Positions 11,790 through 24,244 of a DNA stretch of 64,000 bases are shown piece after piece. Under the pieces are notes generated by a model. It had not been told where the DNA came from and did no database searches. It saw only the letters and a program-made list of their open reading frames with translations. Within the stretch, counting starts at the first letter, position 1. Every line of letters starts with the position of its first letter. Position numbers and translations under genes: made by a program. The stretch lies in contig JABUQX010124014.1 in assembly GCA_015478945.1 (NCBI GenBank), positions 1 through 64,000 on the forward strand. The letters run 5' to 3'. The DNA is from Trachelipus rathkii. Lineage: Eukaryota > Arthropoda > Malacostraca > Isopoda > Trachelipodidae.

Positions 11790-14780
11790 AGATGCACAGA
11801 AGCACAGATAGAAGGCTGTAGAAATTAACTCTACTTATTTAATTCTATATCACATTAATACCGGAGTAGCATTCACAACTCTAAATAATTTAACATTTAA
11901 CTCATTTCTAGTTATTATCTTTCTTATAATTCCAATTATAATTACATAATAATATAAATAACTCTATTAAATGAATAAATAGGGACGAAATATATTAAAA
12001 TAATAATCTTATTATATTTAAGGGATTCATTATAATATAAATAACGAGTATGTCAGCATTTTCCAATAATGAACTAATCTAAGGTCAAAGATAGAGTAAA
12101 AAAAATCTTTACTTGTACAGTAAATATTATGGAACGTGTTTGCATCCAGATTTTCCACATTAAACTTTCCATTTTTTATTTTATTTATACTAAATGATAA
12201 AAATAGTAGTCTATTCAATAATACCTTACACCCATAGTCCAATATTTTATTCACCAATTTCCATATATAGCCCATCAAATTCAAAGATGAAGTAAATATC
12301 AATAACTCTTAGGGAGTAATTTTCGTACCTAGGATCCACACAGAGGCTCAGACGGGAAAATAATTTCCCTACGCTTCGAACTCCTTTGCAATGGCGCTCA
12401 TAGCGACTTAAACTCAGTTCAGGCTGCTCAACAACATGTGATACCGTGTCCGTTTTCATGGCACTGAATTAGCACCTATAAAATTTAGGGCATTTTAACA
12501 AATTTATATATTAGCATAATAATAATAATATAACTGAATTAATATTAATCATAAATAAACAAAACACATAACCTAAATTCTACAACATATTAATCAATAA
12601 TAATAATAATAATAACTATAATATAATAATATCATTATTCTAAATAAGTCGATATAAAATATAAATAATAATTATACCATAATAATATTAATATTATTAA
12701 CTTTGCGCCATTACTTTTGGGTACTTCCGAATATATCTTGAACTAGCAAAAAATCAGTTAATAAAATCTACGATAATTTATTATTCTTAAGAAAAAATAA
12801 AATATTAATAGTAATAGACTAGAATAGATAATAATAATTCAAAAAAATGAATAATGGTTAATGCTGGTAGTTACTAGTAATGAAATGCCATATACAATCG
12901 CTTCACAAAAAAGGTAAAAACGAACAATCATCAATAATCATATATATAATAATAAATAATAATACATTATATTAAAATAATACGGAATTAACATAATAAT
13001 CATATAAACAAGATTAATTAAAAGATGTACATTGCTTAACTATATATTTATAAAATCAATAAATTAATATAATAACATCGACAACTACATTGTTGTAGTA
13101 TATTTGCAGGAGGATGATAACTCCAGTCTCAAGTTCAGGAAACCGCTCTTTAACTAGAACTCTTTTTCTTTCGAGTATAAAATAGCTTTATTCCCCTGAT
13201 AACATCATTTCATTAACGACTGATTCATTCTTTTTATTCTAAATAGAAAATTCATTACATGTAATAATTTAATAAAAAGAAGTAAATAAATAATAAAAAA
13301 AGATACACCGTCCTTAAAAATTCCACTATCCACATTAATTATTCATGGGTATGTTTATTATTTAATCATATAAATTTAGTACTAATCCACAAAATAATAA
13401 TAATACATGACATATCTGATTATTTGAGTTTCCCTACTTTCCAACCACTCACTCTTCTCATTAATACCAGTAACATTTATTATGCAGGTAAGATGGAATA
13501 CTACATAATCAGCTACTTAACATACTATACCATAAACTCAGCTAAAGGTATCTTGTGACTTCACAACGGCAATATAGCTATTTATATAACAGACACACTT
13601 CACATTTTTTCAAGAGAGAGTCGGATTTTGTAGTGCTAAAAAAAAGCTCTACAAAAACATTATTTGCAATTATACATATACAACTTTATATATTAGTATA
13701 TCCCGTAATTTCTTATGCTTTTCTCCCCAATTTATTCCTATTTATCAACCTATTTTATTATATCCTCCCTCTAAACTTCCAATTATCCATTCAAAATACC
13801 ATTCTAAATCTGGGAGTCACTTTATCATTCCCCTGTATCTTCACAGAAACAGGAGATCTTACAGCTGTGAGAATTGTGTTCCAATATATATCATTTATGA
13901 AAAATCAATACAATAAAAGTAGAAAATAATCCTATAACATCTATCTATCTGTCTATCTCTATTATTATTATGCAAACATACAGTTTCTGTAGTTTTTCCT
14001 TCTTTAAATAGAGACGCCTCTCTTTGCAAATTTATTACAGTGAATTAATCGAGAGTAATTGCCATTATGATAGGAAGGGATAGAACATCGAGAGGTATAT
14101 TATATAACTCAATTCCATAAAAGTATAATATTATTTATATATAATATTTATTTATATTAGTACTCCTATATGTACACTTAAGATAAACTTGATTATAATA
14201 TATTATATACTCATAATATAATATATTTTATTTTAATCACTTGTGATCTATGAAAATATTAAACACTTCATAGTCTACATCTTTCTCCAATTTTTTATAT
14301 CTAACAAATTATATATGATCCAAATTTTCATATTTATTATTTAATTTATTATATCATAATTTATTTATTTTTTAGTCTAAGGTGATATTTATAATAATAA
14401 TATTAAAGGAAAGAAGTACTTGATAATTATACACAATAGATAATTAAATAATAATATTTATTTTTTATCTTTAGGTTCGATATATGTTTGATTATATCTT
14501 TGATGAGTGCGTTAAACCTTTTAAGAGGTCTATTATGGTGACCAATTTGACATTATATATTATATATTATATGAGAGCTGTAATTCATGAAATACAAGAT
14601 TTTTATTCATAAATGCATTAGTTTGTTGTATTTCCTCTTTTTTTATTTATATTCAACACCAAATAGATTACTTGATTAAGGAAATTAATAATTAAGGTAA
14701 TTTTAAGATACTGTATTAAGTAATATGTAGCTATTAATTATTATTTTATAAATATGTTATACTAATATATAATTTATGAA
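11790..14780. other. AT-rich intergenic DNA, nothing firmly recognised
   Basis: Long AT-rich stretch with small AAT runs (for example 12600-12620). A 124-codon frame at 13555-13929 opens with GTG rather than ATG and is rich in Ile, Leu, Phe and Ser. Its residues 82-92 read TILNLGVTLSF, which resembles the NLGV(T)-containing segment downstream of the RT active site in CR1/Jockey-type LINEs. One short match is not enough to call an element. Confidence 0.35.
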
Positions 14781-14784
14781 TATA

Positions 14785-15075
14785 TCAGATGCTATAGTAT
14801 GTATATATATATTAATATATGTATAAGTAATATGAATATGAATAAGTAATATATGTTAGAAGTATTGTAAATATATGTATATATTTAATATTCTATGTAT
14901 GTATTAATGGTAATTATGTATAGTTATGTAATGTATTGTTATTGTATGTACTGTATGTATTATGTATGATGTTGTATGTATTTCATGCTTGTTAGCTTAT
15001 GTATGTTACCACTTGTCTATGCTTACTGTTCACTTGTACTGTTTACATATGAATGCTATGAGTATATCTGTATGA
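14785..15075. repeat. Degenerate TATG/TGTAT repeat tract
   Basis: Repeated tatgta, gtatgta and tgtatgtat words over about 290 bases, most regular at 14880-14990. No coding content. Confidence 0.6.
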
Positions 15076-15602
15076 GTAATTATTGTATAGAATATATTAT
15101 TATCTATGTTAATTGACAATCCAACACGTAAAATGGAATTGCAGTTTATTTGTTATTACGATGAGATGATTATACCTTAGGTCTAGGTTTTATATCTATA
15201 TATTACTACCTATTTGAAAGGTAGAATGTATGATGTCAATGCAATTATGCCATTATAGAACTTTAATAAAGAGTCTATAGCTATTATCTCAATATAATAT
15301 ACCTCACTTATACAATACATTCAAGTTAGGTATTATTTTTATTATTAGCCTATAAGAAAAAGTTATAGATATAGTATAAGCACTATATACCATTAGGTAC
15401 TAATCATTAATGTATGTGTGTGTGTTGTGTGTGTTACTTCCATTCAGTGCTGTTATTTTGCAGAAGTGCGCATATGCACTGGCGTGTTGTCATGCTATGT
15501 AGCGTGATATTGGTAGTCATCATAATTCTCTTTCTATATTGTTACTTAGTTCTTCCTTAAATTTTGGTTATTGCATTATTATTCTATTATTTTTTTTCCC
15601 AG
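15076..15602. other. Intergenic spacer with a short (GT)n
   Basis: Includes a short TG-rich run at about 15415-15435. The end of the segment is pyrimidine-rich and leads into a candidate splice acceptor at 15601-15602. Confidence 0.4.
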
Positions 15603-15721
15603 TTAACATTGAATTAACAAAGAACTTAATGGGCATCAAACGAGGCCTGAAGCCTGAGTCTGACAAGCCTATTGTCTTTCCAACCAGTGTTCGCGGAATA
15701 AAAGCCTCTTATATTTATAGA
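15603..15721 (+). CDS. Candidate orphan exon, unknown product (low confidence)
   Basis: A run of T and C at 15583-15600 ending in CAG (15600-15602) is a good-looking 3' splice site. It is followed by a frame open through 15721, where GTAAAA (15722-15727) could be a 5' splice site. The frame (start phase 1, end phase 0) encodes about 39 residues, including NLMGIKRGLKPESDKPIVF. The composition is balanced and charged, unlike the Ile/Tyr/Phe-rich noise around it. I recognise no domain and see no partner exon. It could be chance or part of an unrecognised repeat. Confidence 0.2.
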
Positions 15722-15954
15722 GTAAAAAACTATTCACAAAATTCATCTAGAATGCATTCTTTCGACAGAGAAGTGGCTGCAATCACTACGACCTTATGTT
15801 AATTTGCTTGTGTATAGAGAGTGACCTGACAAAAACGCTTGGCAAAGCCGTCTTATATTTGCTTCCCACTCATCATTGTAAGGATGTTCATCTCTGTAAG
15901 TGTCTATTAGTAGGGCATCTCATAGGAGAGCAATTATCTTCCTATCTGCTAAAG

Positions 15955-16440
15955 AATAACCTCTTCTTCTTCTACTTCTATTTTCTTCACTCTTTCTTCT
16001 CTTCTCAATTTCACTTGGTTCCACCCTCCCCCTCCCTCTCTTTCTCATCACTCACTTCACTCTCCTCTGTTTTATTACCTTCTTACTTTTGTGTGTGTCC
16101 TCTCGTTTTACTCTTTTATGAGAACTCTCTCTCCATCTACTCTTCTCTCTCTCTCCTCCCTCTCTCTCTACTCTCTGTTATTTCGCCTTTTTTTACTTTT
16201 GTGTTCTCTTCTGTTTACTTTTTCCTATGGAATCCCTTCTCTCCATCTCCTAAGATTGTCGTCTCCTCTCGTTCTCTCTCTCTCTCTCGCTCTCTCTCCT
16301 CTCTTCTCTCTCTGTTTATTACGCCCATCTACTTTTGTGTGTTCCCCTGTTATCTTATTTCTATGAAATCCTCTCTCTTCTTCTCGTCATACTTTCCCGT
16401 CTCGTCTCTCAATCCGCCTCAATCCCTTCCGCTGCCGCTC
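15955..16440 (+). repeat. Polypyrimidine (CT-rich) tract
   Basis: The plus strand is nearly all C and T, with repeated ctctct, cttctt and cctct words and several pure (TC)n runs near 16140-16170 and 16273-16310. Overlapping frames of up to 249 codons are Ser/Leu/Phe/Pro-rich because they translate pyrimidine runs, and are not genes. It is a strand-mirrored, smaller counterpart of the polypurine domain at 32.5-39.8 kb. Confidence 0.8.
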
Positions 16441-16547
16441 ACTCGCGCCAGATCACCCTATGTCTACAAGGAGTGGCGTCTTTATACGTCTCGCTTTCAA
16501 AAATCGTCACAATTACGCAGCGTACATAACATCAGACTCGAGTAGTG

Positions 16548-19500
16548 TCAGGCCTTTTGAAAGGCAGAATCAGTTATATCCCTTCTGTCAGTAGGTTCAA
16601 CAATCCAGATGATACGGAAGAGAATTCCACAGAACAGCATGCGTGGCTCAGGCTCAATCCGAATTCAGTCAAGTCATCTCGTTTAACTATAATAGCTAAG
16701 CGAACCAGTCCTGGAGTTACCTTCATTAACGAGGGCATCAAAATTTTCAAAAAACTTCTTTTATAATTGAAAAAAATTATAAAAATCCTAAGAACAAATC
16801 AGCACCTTCCTATGATATGCGAACAGGAGGGAAAAGCGTCCGCTAACAAGTGGAGGATAGCTAAACAAAGTCACGATGGAAAATTAGTCACATTTTATCC
16901 ATATTAAAAGGCACTTTCCACTATCAAAAATGACTTCATAAATAAGAAAAGGGAGTAATAACTCGAACTTGTTTCAAAGATTCCTCTGAAGTTAGTCAAG
17001 TATCAAATAGTTAAATTAGCTAAGAAAAGACTTCATTATTAGGACAGTATATTATAAAAGTACATTATTTGTTGACCTATATGACTAGCGAATTCTCGAA
17101 TCATATCCAAAAAAAGCCCAGAGAAATGAAAATATTTTAATTTAAATTTTTAGTAATTCACTACACTTTACTTTTTACACATATATATCTATATTATATA
17201 ATATCAATACGTACCACTCGTCCCCTCACCACAAGATATGAGAGACAGTACTTAATATTACATACAATGGAAAACGGAATAAGACCCTTGTATATAATAA
17301 TATAGGGTGGAGTAACTTGAGAAGATAGGAATAAAAAGTCTCGCACCTAAACAGAAAATCCCAGTATTTCCTTTGATGCCGCCTATGACAACCACTGTGA
17401 CTTTATAGTTTTGCCAACACATTAATTTTTGTTTTATTTGTTTAAGCCCGCCAAGGACTCTTTATTAGTCAAACAAGGCCACGAAGCACCACGTAGAGAG
17501 ACCGTACGAAAAGAAATAAGAAATATAAGTGTCTATAGAAGAGAGATAATTTTGGTATAGAGTTTTAGGGTTTTTGAAGATCTAAGATTTCCTAGACTTA
17601 GAGATCACGACCCAACCCTGAAATTCTATATCCAGATCCAGCAAGAATAGAATCGGAAAGATTAAAACCGAGAGGCAATTCTAGAAGTAAATTAAGAGGG
17701 AGCAGATTGATATGAGATTTGAAGAAGAGGGTACAAAGTCATCGACCAATATGAGGATATAAGATTAGATGTGGCAGGTGAGAAGAATCATGATGAAAAG
17801 CAAGGAATATATAAAGTTGAAAGATCACACAGAACCTGAGGAACACCACTATTGACCTGGAAGTAAGAGTCGCCCCATTAACAACAGCAGACATTGAGCG
17901 ATTTGAGAGAGAAAGCTAGATATCAGTAAGCAAAGAGAAGAAGGAAACCCAAAAATTTGGAGGGATAAGCTATTGCGAGAGCAAGTGACGCAGTGTCCAT
18001 AATATTAAGATATATCAGGGCCACGTTCAGATTGAGCTTTTTGGAATATGTGTCAGTCCTCACCAACACAAGTCTTCCCGATAGTTCTTAAGGGCGGATA
18101 CACCATGAAATCTTGTTATAAATAGGAAAGTTATATCGCCTAGTAGATTATCGAGCACCGAGAAGCCGTACTGGTAATCGAAAGAATAAGGGAAAGAGAT
18201 TCCAGATTTAGATCTAGTAAAGTGAGAGTTGCTTGAAAGGGTTTCAAAGTACCTCTTACGACACGCACTACATTAAGTGAGAGCTATATATGAGGCGATA
18301 GTTAGAAGGATCAGAACAACATCATTCCTTTTTTCGGAATAAGGTTGGACATGTGCGTGTATTCTTCCAACACTGAGAAAAGTGCTAGTTATTAGATAAG
18401 CCACTAAAAAATTATAGTTGGAACGAGGGGTTGGGGGTCATCTAGGAAGAACGACTTCCCGGGGAAACACAGTGAGAAAGAATATGCATCAATATCGGGC
18501 CTCACACAAGACTATCCTTATTATATCATAAGATTTCAAGATAGAGCTACACTGCACCCTGAATCAAATGAAATACAGGTAATTATAGGCAAGGAAATTA
18601 ATAAAAACCAGAAGGAGAAGGTAGTACAAGAGGACGATTCTTCATTAAGAATCGTCCAGGGTTGAATAGAGGAAAATAGGAGGGCTACAAAGAGACTGAG
18701 TGGCCTTTTTAGTTGGAGTACTTTTGAAACGCCAGAAACCTCCTCGGAATGCGTGTAGGAACAGGACTGCAATGACACAAGAGGTTTATTAGAAGATGAT
18801 TTTGTTAGAATTGTTGGTTAGTTGATCGTAAGTAGCGAGAACCTTAAGGAGGTCACGTTCGTACATAGTTTATATATTGTACTGTTATTTAAATGAAAGT
18901 TACCTAATGCTTATGGCATATCGAAGAGTATACTGCCACGATTAGTAGTTAAGTAGAAGTATTAGAAATTAGGCAAGTATTAAGTGATTAAGGAATAACG
19001 AGATTAATTTTGATCCACACCTCGATATAATGATATATGGTTCCTCTGCCTGAATGGACAGTAGGAATACAACTAACGATTCGAAACAATTGGTTAGGAT
19101 TTGAGAGAAAAAAGATTTATGTTCACAGCAGAAGGAAATTGAAACCTTACTGATAGAAATAATAGGCCATAAAACCCTTTGTAAATCATATTTATATTTA
19201 ATAAAATTCCTTATATTCTTTTTCGCTCGAATTAGACGCAATTTCGTATCTGATGAGATCATATATATGCATGTTTATGTCTGATTATAAGCATCTACTA
19301 TTCAGTATTTTATGTAATTTACATGGCGTAGAAGCATAACTAGCATATGTCCTTTCAGTCACGACTTTAACCAATTTTGCGTCATCTTATAGTCCACACG
19401 AATTCAAAAGTGTCCAGGAAAGAAACGCACTATAAGGACAGGATGGACGATTGATTGAGAGAGAGTATTAAGATTAACGATGTATTATAAGTGTTTGTAG

Positions 19501-19890
19501 TCAGAATTTACTTAGATGAGGAGGGCAGCGATAGGTGGTGTTATTTTATAAGTGAGAGTAAATGACTAGTAGGTGAAACATGGTTCATAGTGTGTTCATG
19601 AAATCGGTATTGGCGGTAACGATCCGGAATGGGTAGTTTGTTAGGTATTATTTATTATCATGTATGACTGCCAGATCGTTGAAATACCTGAATTGATTCT
19701 GAGCATTCTCACTCCCAACTATATCAGTAGCGAGTAGAAGATACACATACAATTAAGTTTTTATGTGTTACAATTGAAAACTTCCGTCAATAAAATAATA
19801 AGATAGGACCTCAGTTTAATTATGGATGATGAAGTATATAAACAGTATCTAGTGAAGAAGTAGTAAGGTATTATATATATCAAAAAACGG
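16548..19890 (-). mobile_element. LINE family A, copy 1 (heavily decayed Jockey/CR1-like non-LTR retrotransposon)
   Basis: The element lies antisense and is collinear with the better preserved copy at 29060-31656. Matching landmarks include the ORF2 C-terminal LWNSLP segment (shared ggaagagaattccacagaa, 16609-16627), a block around cccttgtata (17285), the block agaatagaatcggaaagatta (near 17645), the segment around ctgaggaacaccactattga (near 17836), cttccaacactgag (near 18363), gaggaaaatagga (near 18668) and aggacctcag (19805). No usable frame remains. The YADD active-site codons near 17738-17750 are broken by inserted bases. Over the interval 17285-19805 it measures 2520 bases against 1953 in copy 2, so it carries many small insertions. 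It is non-autonomous and no product can be expected. Confidence 0.8.
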
Positions 19891-20990
19891 ATATGTAATA
19901 ATTTCTGTATGCGTGGTTAGGAGATTTGAATAAGTTTATGGGCCAGAGCACTCAATAGATATAAAAGTGATAGTGAGAACCTTCTTGATGCTTTTAAAGA
20001 AATCTAAACAACTACTTTCCGAATGTTAGGCAAAGATTCGAGATTCTCGAACGTGTTATACCACATATGATGAAATATGTTTTATATGATATACAAGGTA
20101 CAGTACTTACCCCTATCAACTACAACTTAGGATTATAATTAATATTAATATAATGTTATAATATTTGGATATATTAAACGAGTTGAATGAGATGAATTCT
20201 TAGCCATCTGGGTCCTTTTCAGTACTAAGAGAGATATAAATTCTAGGTTTAGAAGTTAGCATATATTATATAATGGTATATGTAGAACGGTAGTATTTAT
20301 CACAGGATGTATATTAGTTATATAGATTAAGTGCTAATTAGCCATAATGATGTTTGAGTAAAAGTTCAAAACGAAATGACCACGCTCATTGCATCATACT
20401 GCTATCATATTACACGCAAACACACGTAATTATCACATAAAAACCAGAAAAAGTAAAAGAAGAAAAGAATATAGACACAGAAAACTTATTAAAATGATGA
20501 AAAATTCAAACAACCTCATACGCTAGCATACCTTTATATATTATTATTTAAAACGTAAAACCATTAACTGAAATATTACAAGTCTAAAAATTTTAAACTA
20601 TTGATGAATAGCCAAGTTTAATTAAATCATCTTACACAATTAGCACTCAACTAACGCTCTCTACGGAAAATTATGTCGTTACATAATAATTAATTAAAAT
20701 AATAGGTTTAGTGCTTTAACTAAAAAAGTTGATAGTCTGTATACATAAATTAATAATTTAATAATGAAATTTTAACTTATTATTAAGGTATATTTCATTG
20801 CAAAATGAGACCAAGTTGGAGTAACGCTAAAAATCTAAGTTAATAAGGTAAATCGAGGCACAAAAAAATTAACTTAGTATGAGACTATATTCATATATCG
20901 AACTATGATTTACTATTATAATTGAAAATACTATAAAGTTTATAACTCACAATAAATATTATATTTCACACTATATCCAAAAAGTTTTAT
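19891..20990. other. AT-rich intergenic DNA, nothing recognised
   Basis: No frame, repeat or RNA-like feature stands out downstream of the decayed LINE. Confidence 0.5.
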
Positions 20991-20996
20991 TAGAAG

Positions 20997-21165
20997 ATAT
21001 CGGTACTTCTAGTACTGGCAATTTTAATGCACCGATAACCGAGATATAACCCGTAATATAACCGATATACGTATTCAAAATAAAAAAATAAATTCGATAA
21101 CTAACCATATAATATTATATAGTATTAATCCGTAATAACCGCTAATTAATAAGTTTTAATATTAA
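20997..21165. repeat. Patch rich in ATCGGT/ACCGAT words with a small hairpin
   Basis: The inverted pair atatcggt (20997-21004) and accgata (21031-21037) is followed by further accgag, cccgta, accgatat and tcgata words up to about 21100. Clusters of such words on both strands are typical of subterminal regions of hAT-type DNA transposons. No terminal inverted repeat or transposase is visible, so this is suggestive only. Confidence 0.3.
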
Positions 21166-21167
21166 TC

Positions 21168-21265
21168 CCTAATATATATATATATATAATATTATATTAG
21201 TTAATATTATATAATTATATATAATAGAAGTTATTATTTAATATATATAGAATTAATAGTATATA

Positions 21266-21305
<40 letters not shown>

Positions 21306-21425
21306 TATTAAATTATATATACTATATATATGATATATATTATATATATATTATTATTAATATATTATAATATATAATATTAAATAGTATAACTATATAT
21401 ATATTAATATCATTATATATAAGAA
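21168..21425. repeat. Degenerate (TA)n array
   Basis: About 250 bases of TATA and TATAAT words with a longer pure run near 21266-21298. Confidence 0.8.
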
Positions 21426-22829
21426 TGCCTTAATTTCAGATTTATTACCCAATGGCTTAGGGCTCCTACACTACTTATTTTGTGTTGATTTTTCCACTAG
21501 ATAAGGAATAGTCTTCCCTCCTATTTTCCTAATCCTGACTACTGATATATGTTCACTATAGGTTATGGGTCTTACGATATGTACAATATATGCATCGCTT
21601 ACAACACGCTAATTTATAAGCAAATGTGCTTTCTTAGATTACGCGAGTTCTTATTCGTTTTAATTATATTCTTTATCACGCAAATCAGTAGACGGAAGAC
21701 TATACAAGGATTTTTTGAAGAATTCCTCTCTGGAAGTTATATTTACTATAAGCGAGAGTTCCTATATGCGGCTGTGATAATACTTTTATGTGATAAGTTT
21801 ATTACTAAAGCTAAAATTTAGATTTCATGTTCAACTGGAGCAAAATTAGTGATGATCACAGTGCCAATTCAACCAATAATCGAGCGTGCCGTAACAGTAG
21901 GGATGCATCTGCTTCTGGAAATTGATGGATGAAGATTCTTTCAATTGCAATGGAGAAATCAGAAACTTTATTATCTAGGACGATTAGTCATAAATCGATA
22001 ATCTTTGGCAAATCCAACTAATGAGGTTATTTTGTAGGCAGCAGAGCGATGGGGCTGTGACATGGTCTCGTTACTAAGTTGCCGTGTTTAATCCAGTTGT
22101 GTTTTTCATTGTGTTTTTTTTAATTTTCTGTTGGCCTATTCTCGAATATCGTACGGGCTCCTTGGACGAATGGTCAATTCAGCGGATTTTATTGTCTTTG
22201 CAACATATTCCAACACATGTAAACCTGTAACGAGGAATCGCTGTATCTTATGCTTTTGCGGCGAAATTCCGTGCAATAGCTAACGTTGCAATGGCGGAGC
22301 AAGTGGATAAAGGTAGTCTTATGCAGAACTGTTAATTAAGTGTCAGGTTTACAGTGTTCTCTAGTTATGTAGTAGAAATATTGACTTGCAATCTCAAAAC
22401 TTTCCAATATGTAAGATCTCTGACTGTCGCTTCACCTGGGTAGACAGGCGGATTTATGAGAGGTAAGTAATGAGAGAGTAATTTTTTGTAAGAGAATATT
22501 TCTTGAGGATGATAATCCTTCTGATTCAGACTAAACTTCTGGTATAGCAGAGTTATAGGGCGGATGATATAATACTGAAAATGGAGAATTCTCTGTTTGT
22601 GACAGTTGCATCGCATCTTTTTAGGTTAGTGATATCGGAAGCATTTTGACTCATAAATACAGATATCGCTGGGTTACATTGTCGGTTATCATTATATAAT
22701 TTCAGTTCATTGAAACGGATGTTATGACCCGTGTACTCGAGCTCATTGGAGTATCTTCCCTGCTTAGTTAACTAGTCTTATTATGGAGGACTTTATGCCG
22801 TCTTAATAGGTGAGAGCTATGTCTATACT
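21426..22829. other. Intergenic DNA, nothing firmly recognised
   Basis: GC is somewhat higher than in the first 15 kb. Open frames of 83-90 codons (21549-21821 plus strand, 22365-22616 minus strand) have no recognisable domain or convincing translation start context. Confidence 0.4.
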
Positions 22830-23114
22830 CTAATATATAAAGATTTGCAAATGCAACTGCCAGTGCGAGTTTCGGCGAAGGAGTGGGGTGGGTGTTAATG
22901 AATGTCTTCTAATCCGAAGTGAAGACATATAGAAAGAAGGGTCGCGATATTTTGGTAGGAAGAACTCGCTGACATTAAACCAGGACTCTAGGAACATCAT
23001 GATGCCAATGTTAGATTTATTTTTAGTGCGCCAGAATATCTTTAGGTCGTTCATCAGAGATTCACGAATAAATAAGTTTATCCAAAGAGGAGTTAGAAAG
23101 TGGGTGAGAGGCAT
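22830..23114 (-). pseudogene. Possible LINE endonuclease (AP-type) fragment
   Basis: A 94-codon minus-strand frame contains SLMNDL at residues 19-24 and LESWF at residues 42-46, then FFLPKYR. In AP-endonuclease domains of CR1/Jockey/L2-type LINEs, an N-terminal SL.NKL segment is separated by the same number of residues from a T-E-T-W motif holding the catalytic Glu, which is followed by an LPGY segment. The order and spacing fit, with the Glu codon at 22986-22988, but identity is low and no GGG..V segment follows cleanly. It could be a decayed piece of another LINE or a coincidence. Confidence 0.25.
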
Positions 23115-23190
23115 AAAGCTAGAGAGGAATTATTACGGAGAAATGTTTGCGATATATCTGCAGTCGAAAATGAGATTTCAATCAGAGTAG

Positions 23191-24240
23191 CAATAACAAA
23201 AGGCCTAAGGATTGTTAAAATGCGGGCCCTGGTAGGGTATCATCCAACAATCTACAACATTTATGATTAAAGGTAATTGCATTAGGAAATAAAGAAAATT
23301 GGATAGTTTCACATAGTAAATTGTTATTATTGTTTTCGGAGTGTTCGGTTAGGGTTGAGCGTATAATATAGAAGTCCTACCAAGGGTAATTCACTCAATT
23401 AAACTTTTAAATTAAAGCTCTCGGACATAAGATCCTTTCTTTACGTCATATCTATCTCCTTTAATCATAGAATGTGTGGAGTATTTATACTGAAGCGTTT
23501 CGACTTAGAATGAATTTTGAGTCACGTTTTATTGTGCTTTTTGACTTTAGACGTTTTCGTTTGTCTCGCATCCAATTTGTGGCATGTAAAACGCGCGACT
23601 GAGTCAGGAGAAGGTGGCTTCAGTCTTCGAGTTCCATAGTAGAGCAACATAATTTTCCTGAGTATAAACGGCGCATTAACTACTACATAAGTTGATTTCG
23701 TGCTAGATTTATCTTCTTGTTGGGTGTGATACAACACATGGATTATCAGCTACTGGTTGATCGGGTTGAGCCTGACGTGTGTTGATTGTTTGGAATAGAC
23801 GGTTAAACTTAATAATAAAAAACAAAAAATTAAAATGGCCATTCTCTTTATTTATTTTATCTACACCATAATTGATTCAACATTTGTGAGAAGTTTATCT
23901 ATTGGAAAGATTAGATTTAACAGCTGATTTTATTGAATGAAGCTTTCATCAATTCAGACACCAGGCGCGCCATCTTGTCTTGTTTAATATTTTTCCGTAA
24001 GAACGTAAGATATAAAATCTCCGCAAGACACTCCTCGGAACAATACGTCAACTTTGGCTGCAAATTATTAGGAATTTAATAATCTTCCTTGACTGCTATA
24101 TTTATCGATGGCATTCTTGCGATTTTCGGAGTAAAGTATTGACAAAAACGAAAACCGAAACTTTTTACGAGCATTAATTCTTCTATCAAAGATTATTCTG
24201 TTACTCAAGTCATCGGATAAATACGATAAACGCTTTATAG
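23191..24240. other. Intergenic DNA, nothing recognised
   Basis: Moderately AT-rich sequence. A 71-codon minus-strand frame at 23522-23737 has mixed composition but no motif I recognise. Confidence 0.45.
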
Positions 24241-24244
24241 TGAT

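Noticed and set aside
13555..13929. 124-codon frame as a gene or LINE
   Set aside because: It starts with GTG, is AT-biased in composition, and only an 11-residue NLGV-type segment resembles LINE RT.
15796..16545. 249-codon plus-strand open frame
   Set aside because: Most of it translates a polypyrimidine tract. Composition alone explains the lack of stops.
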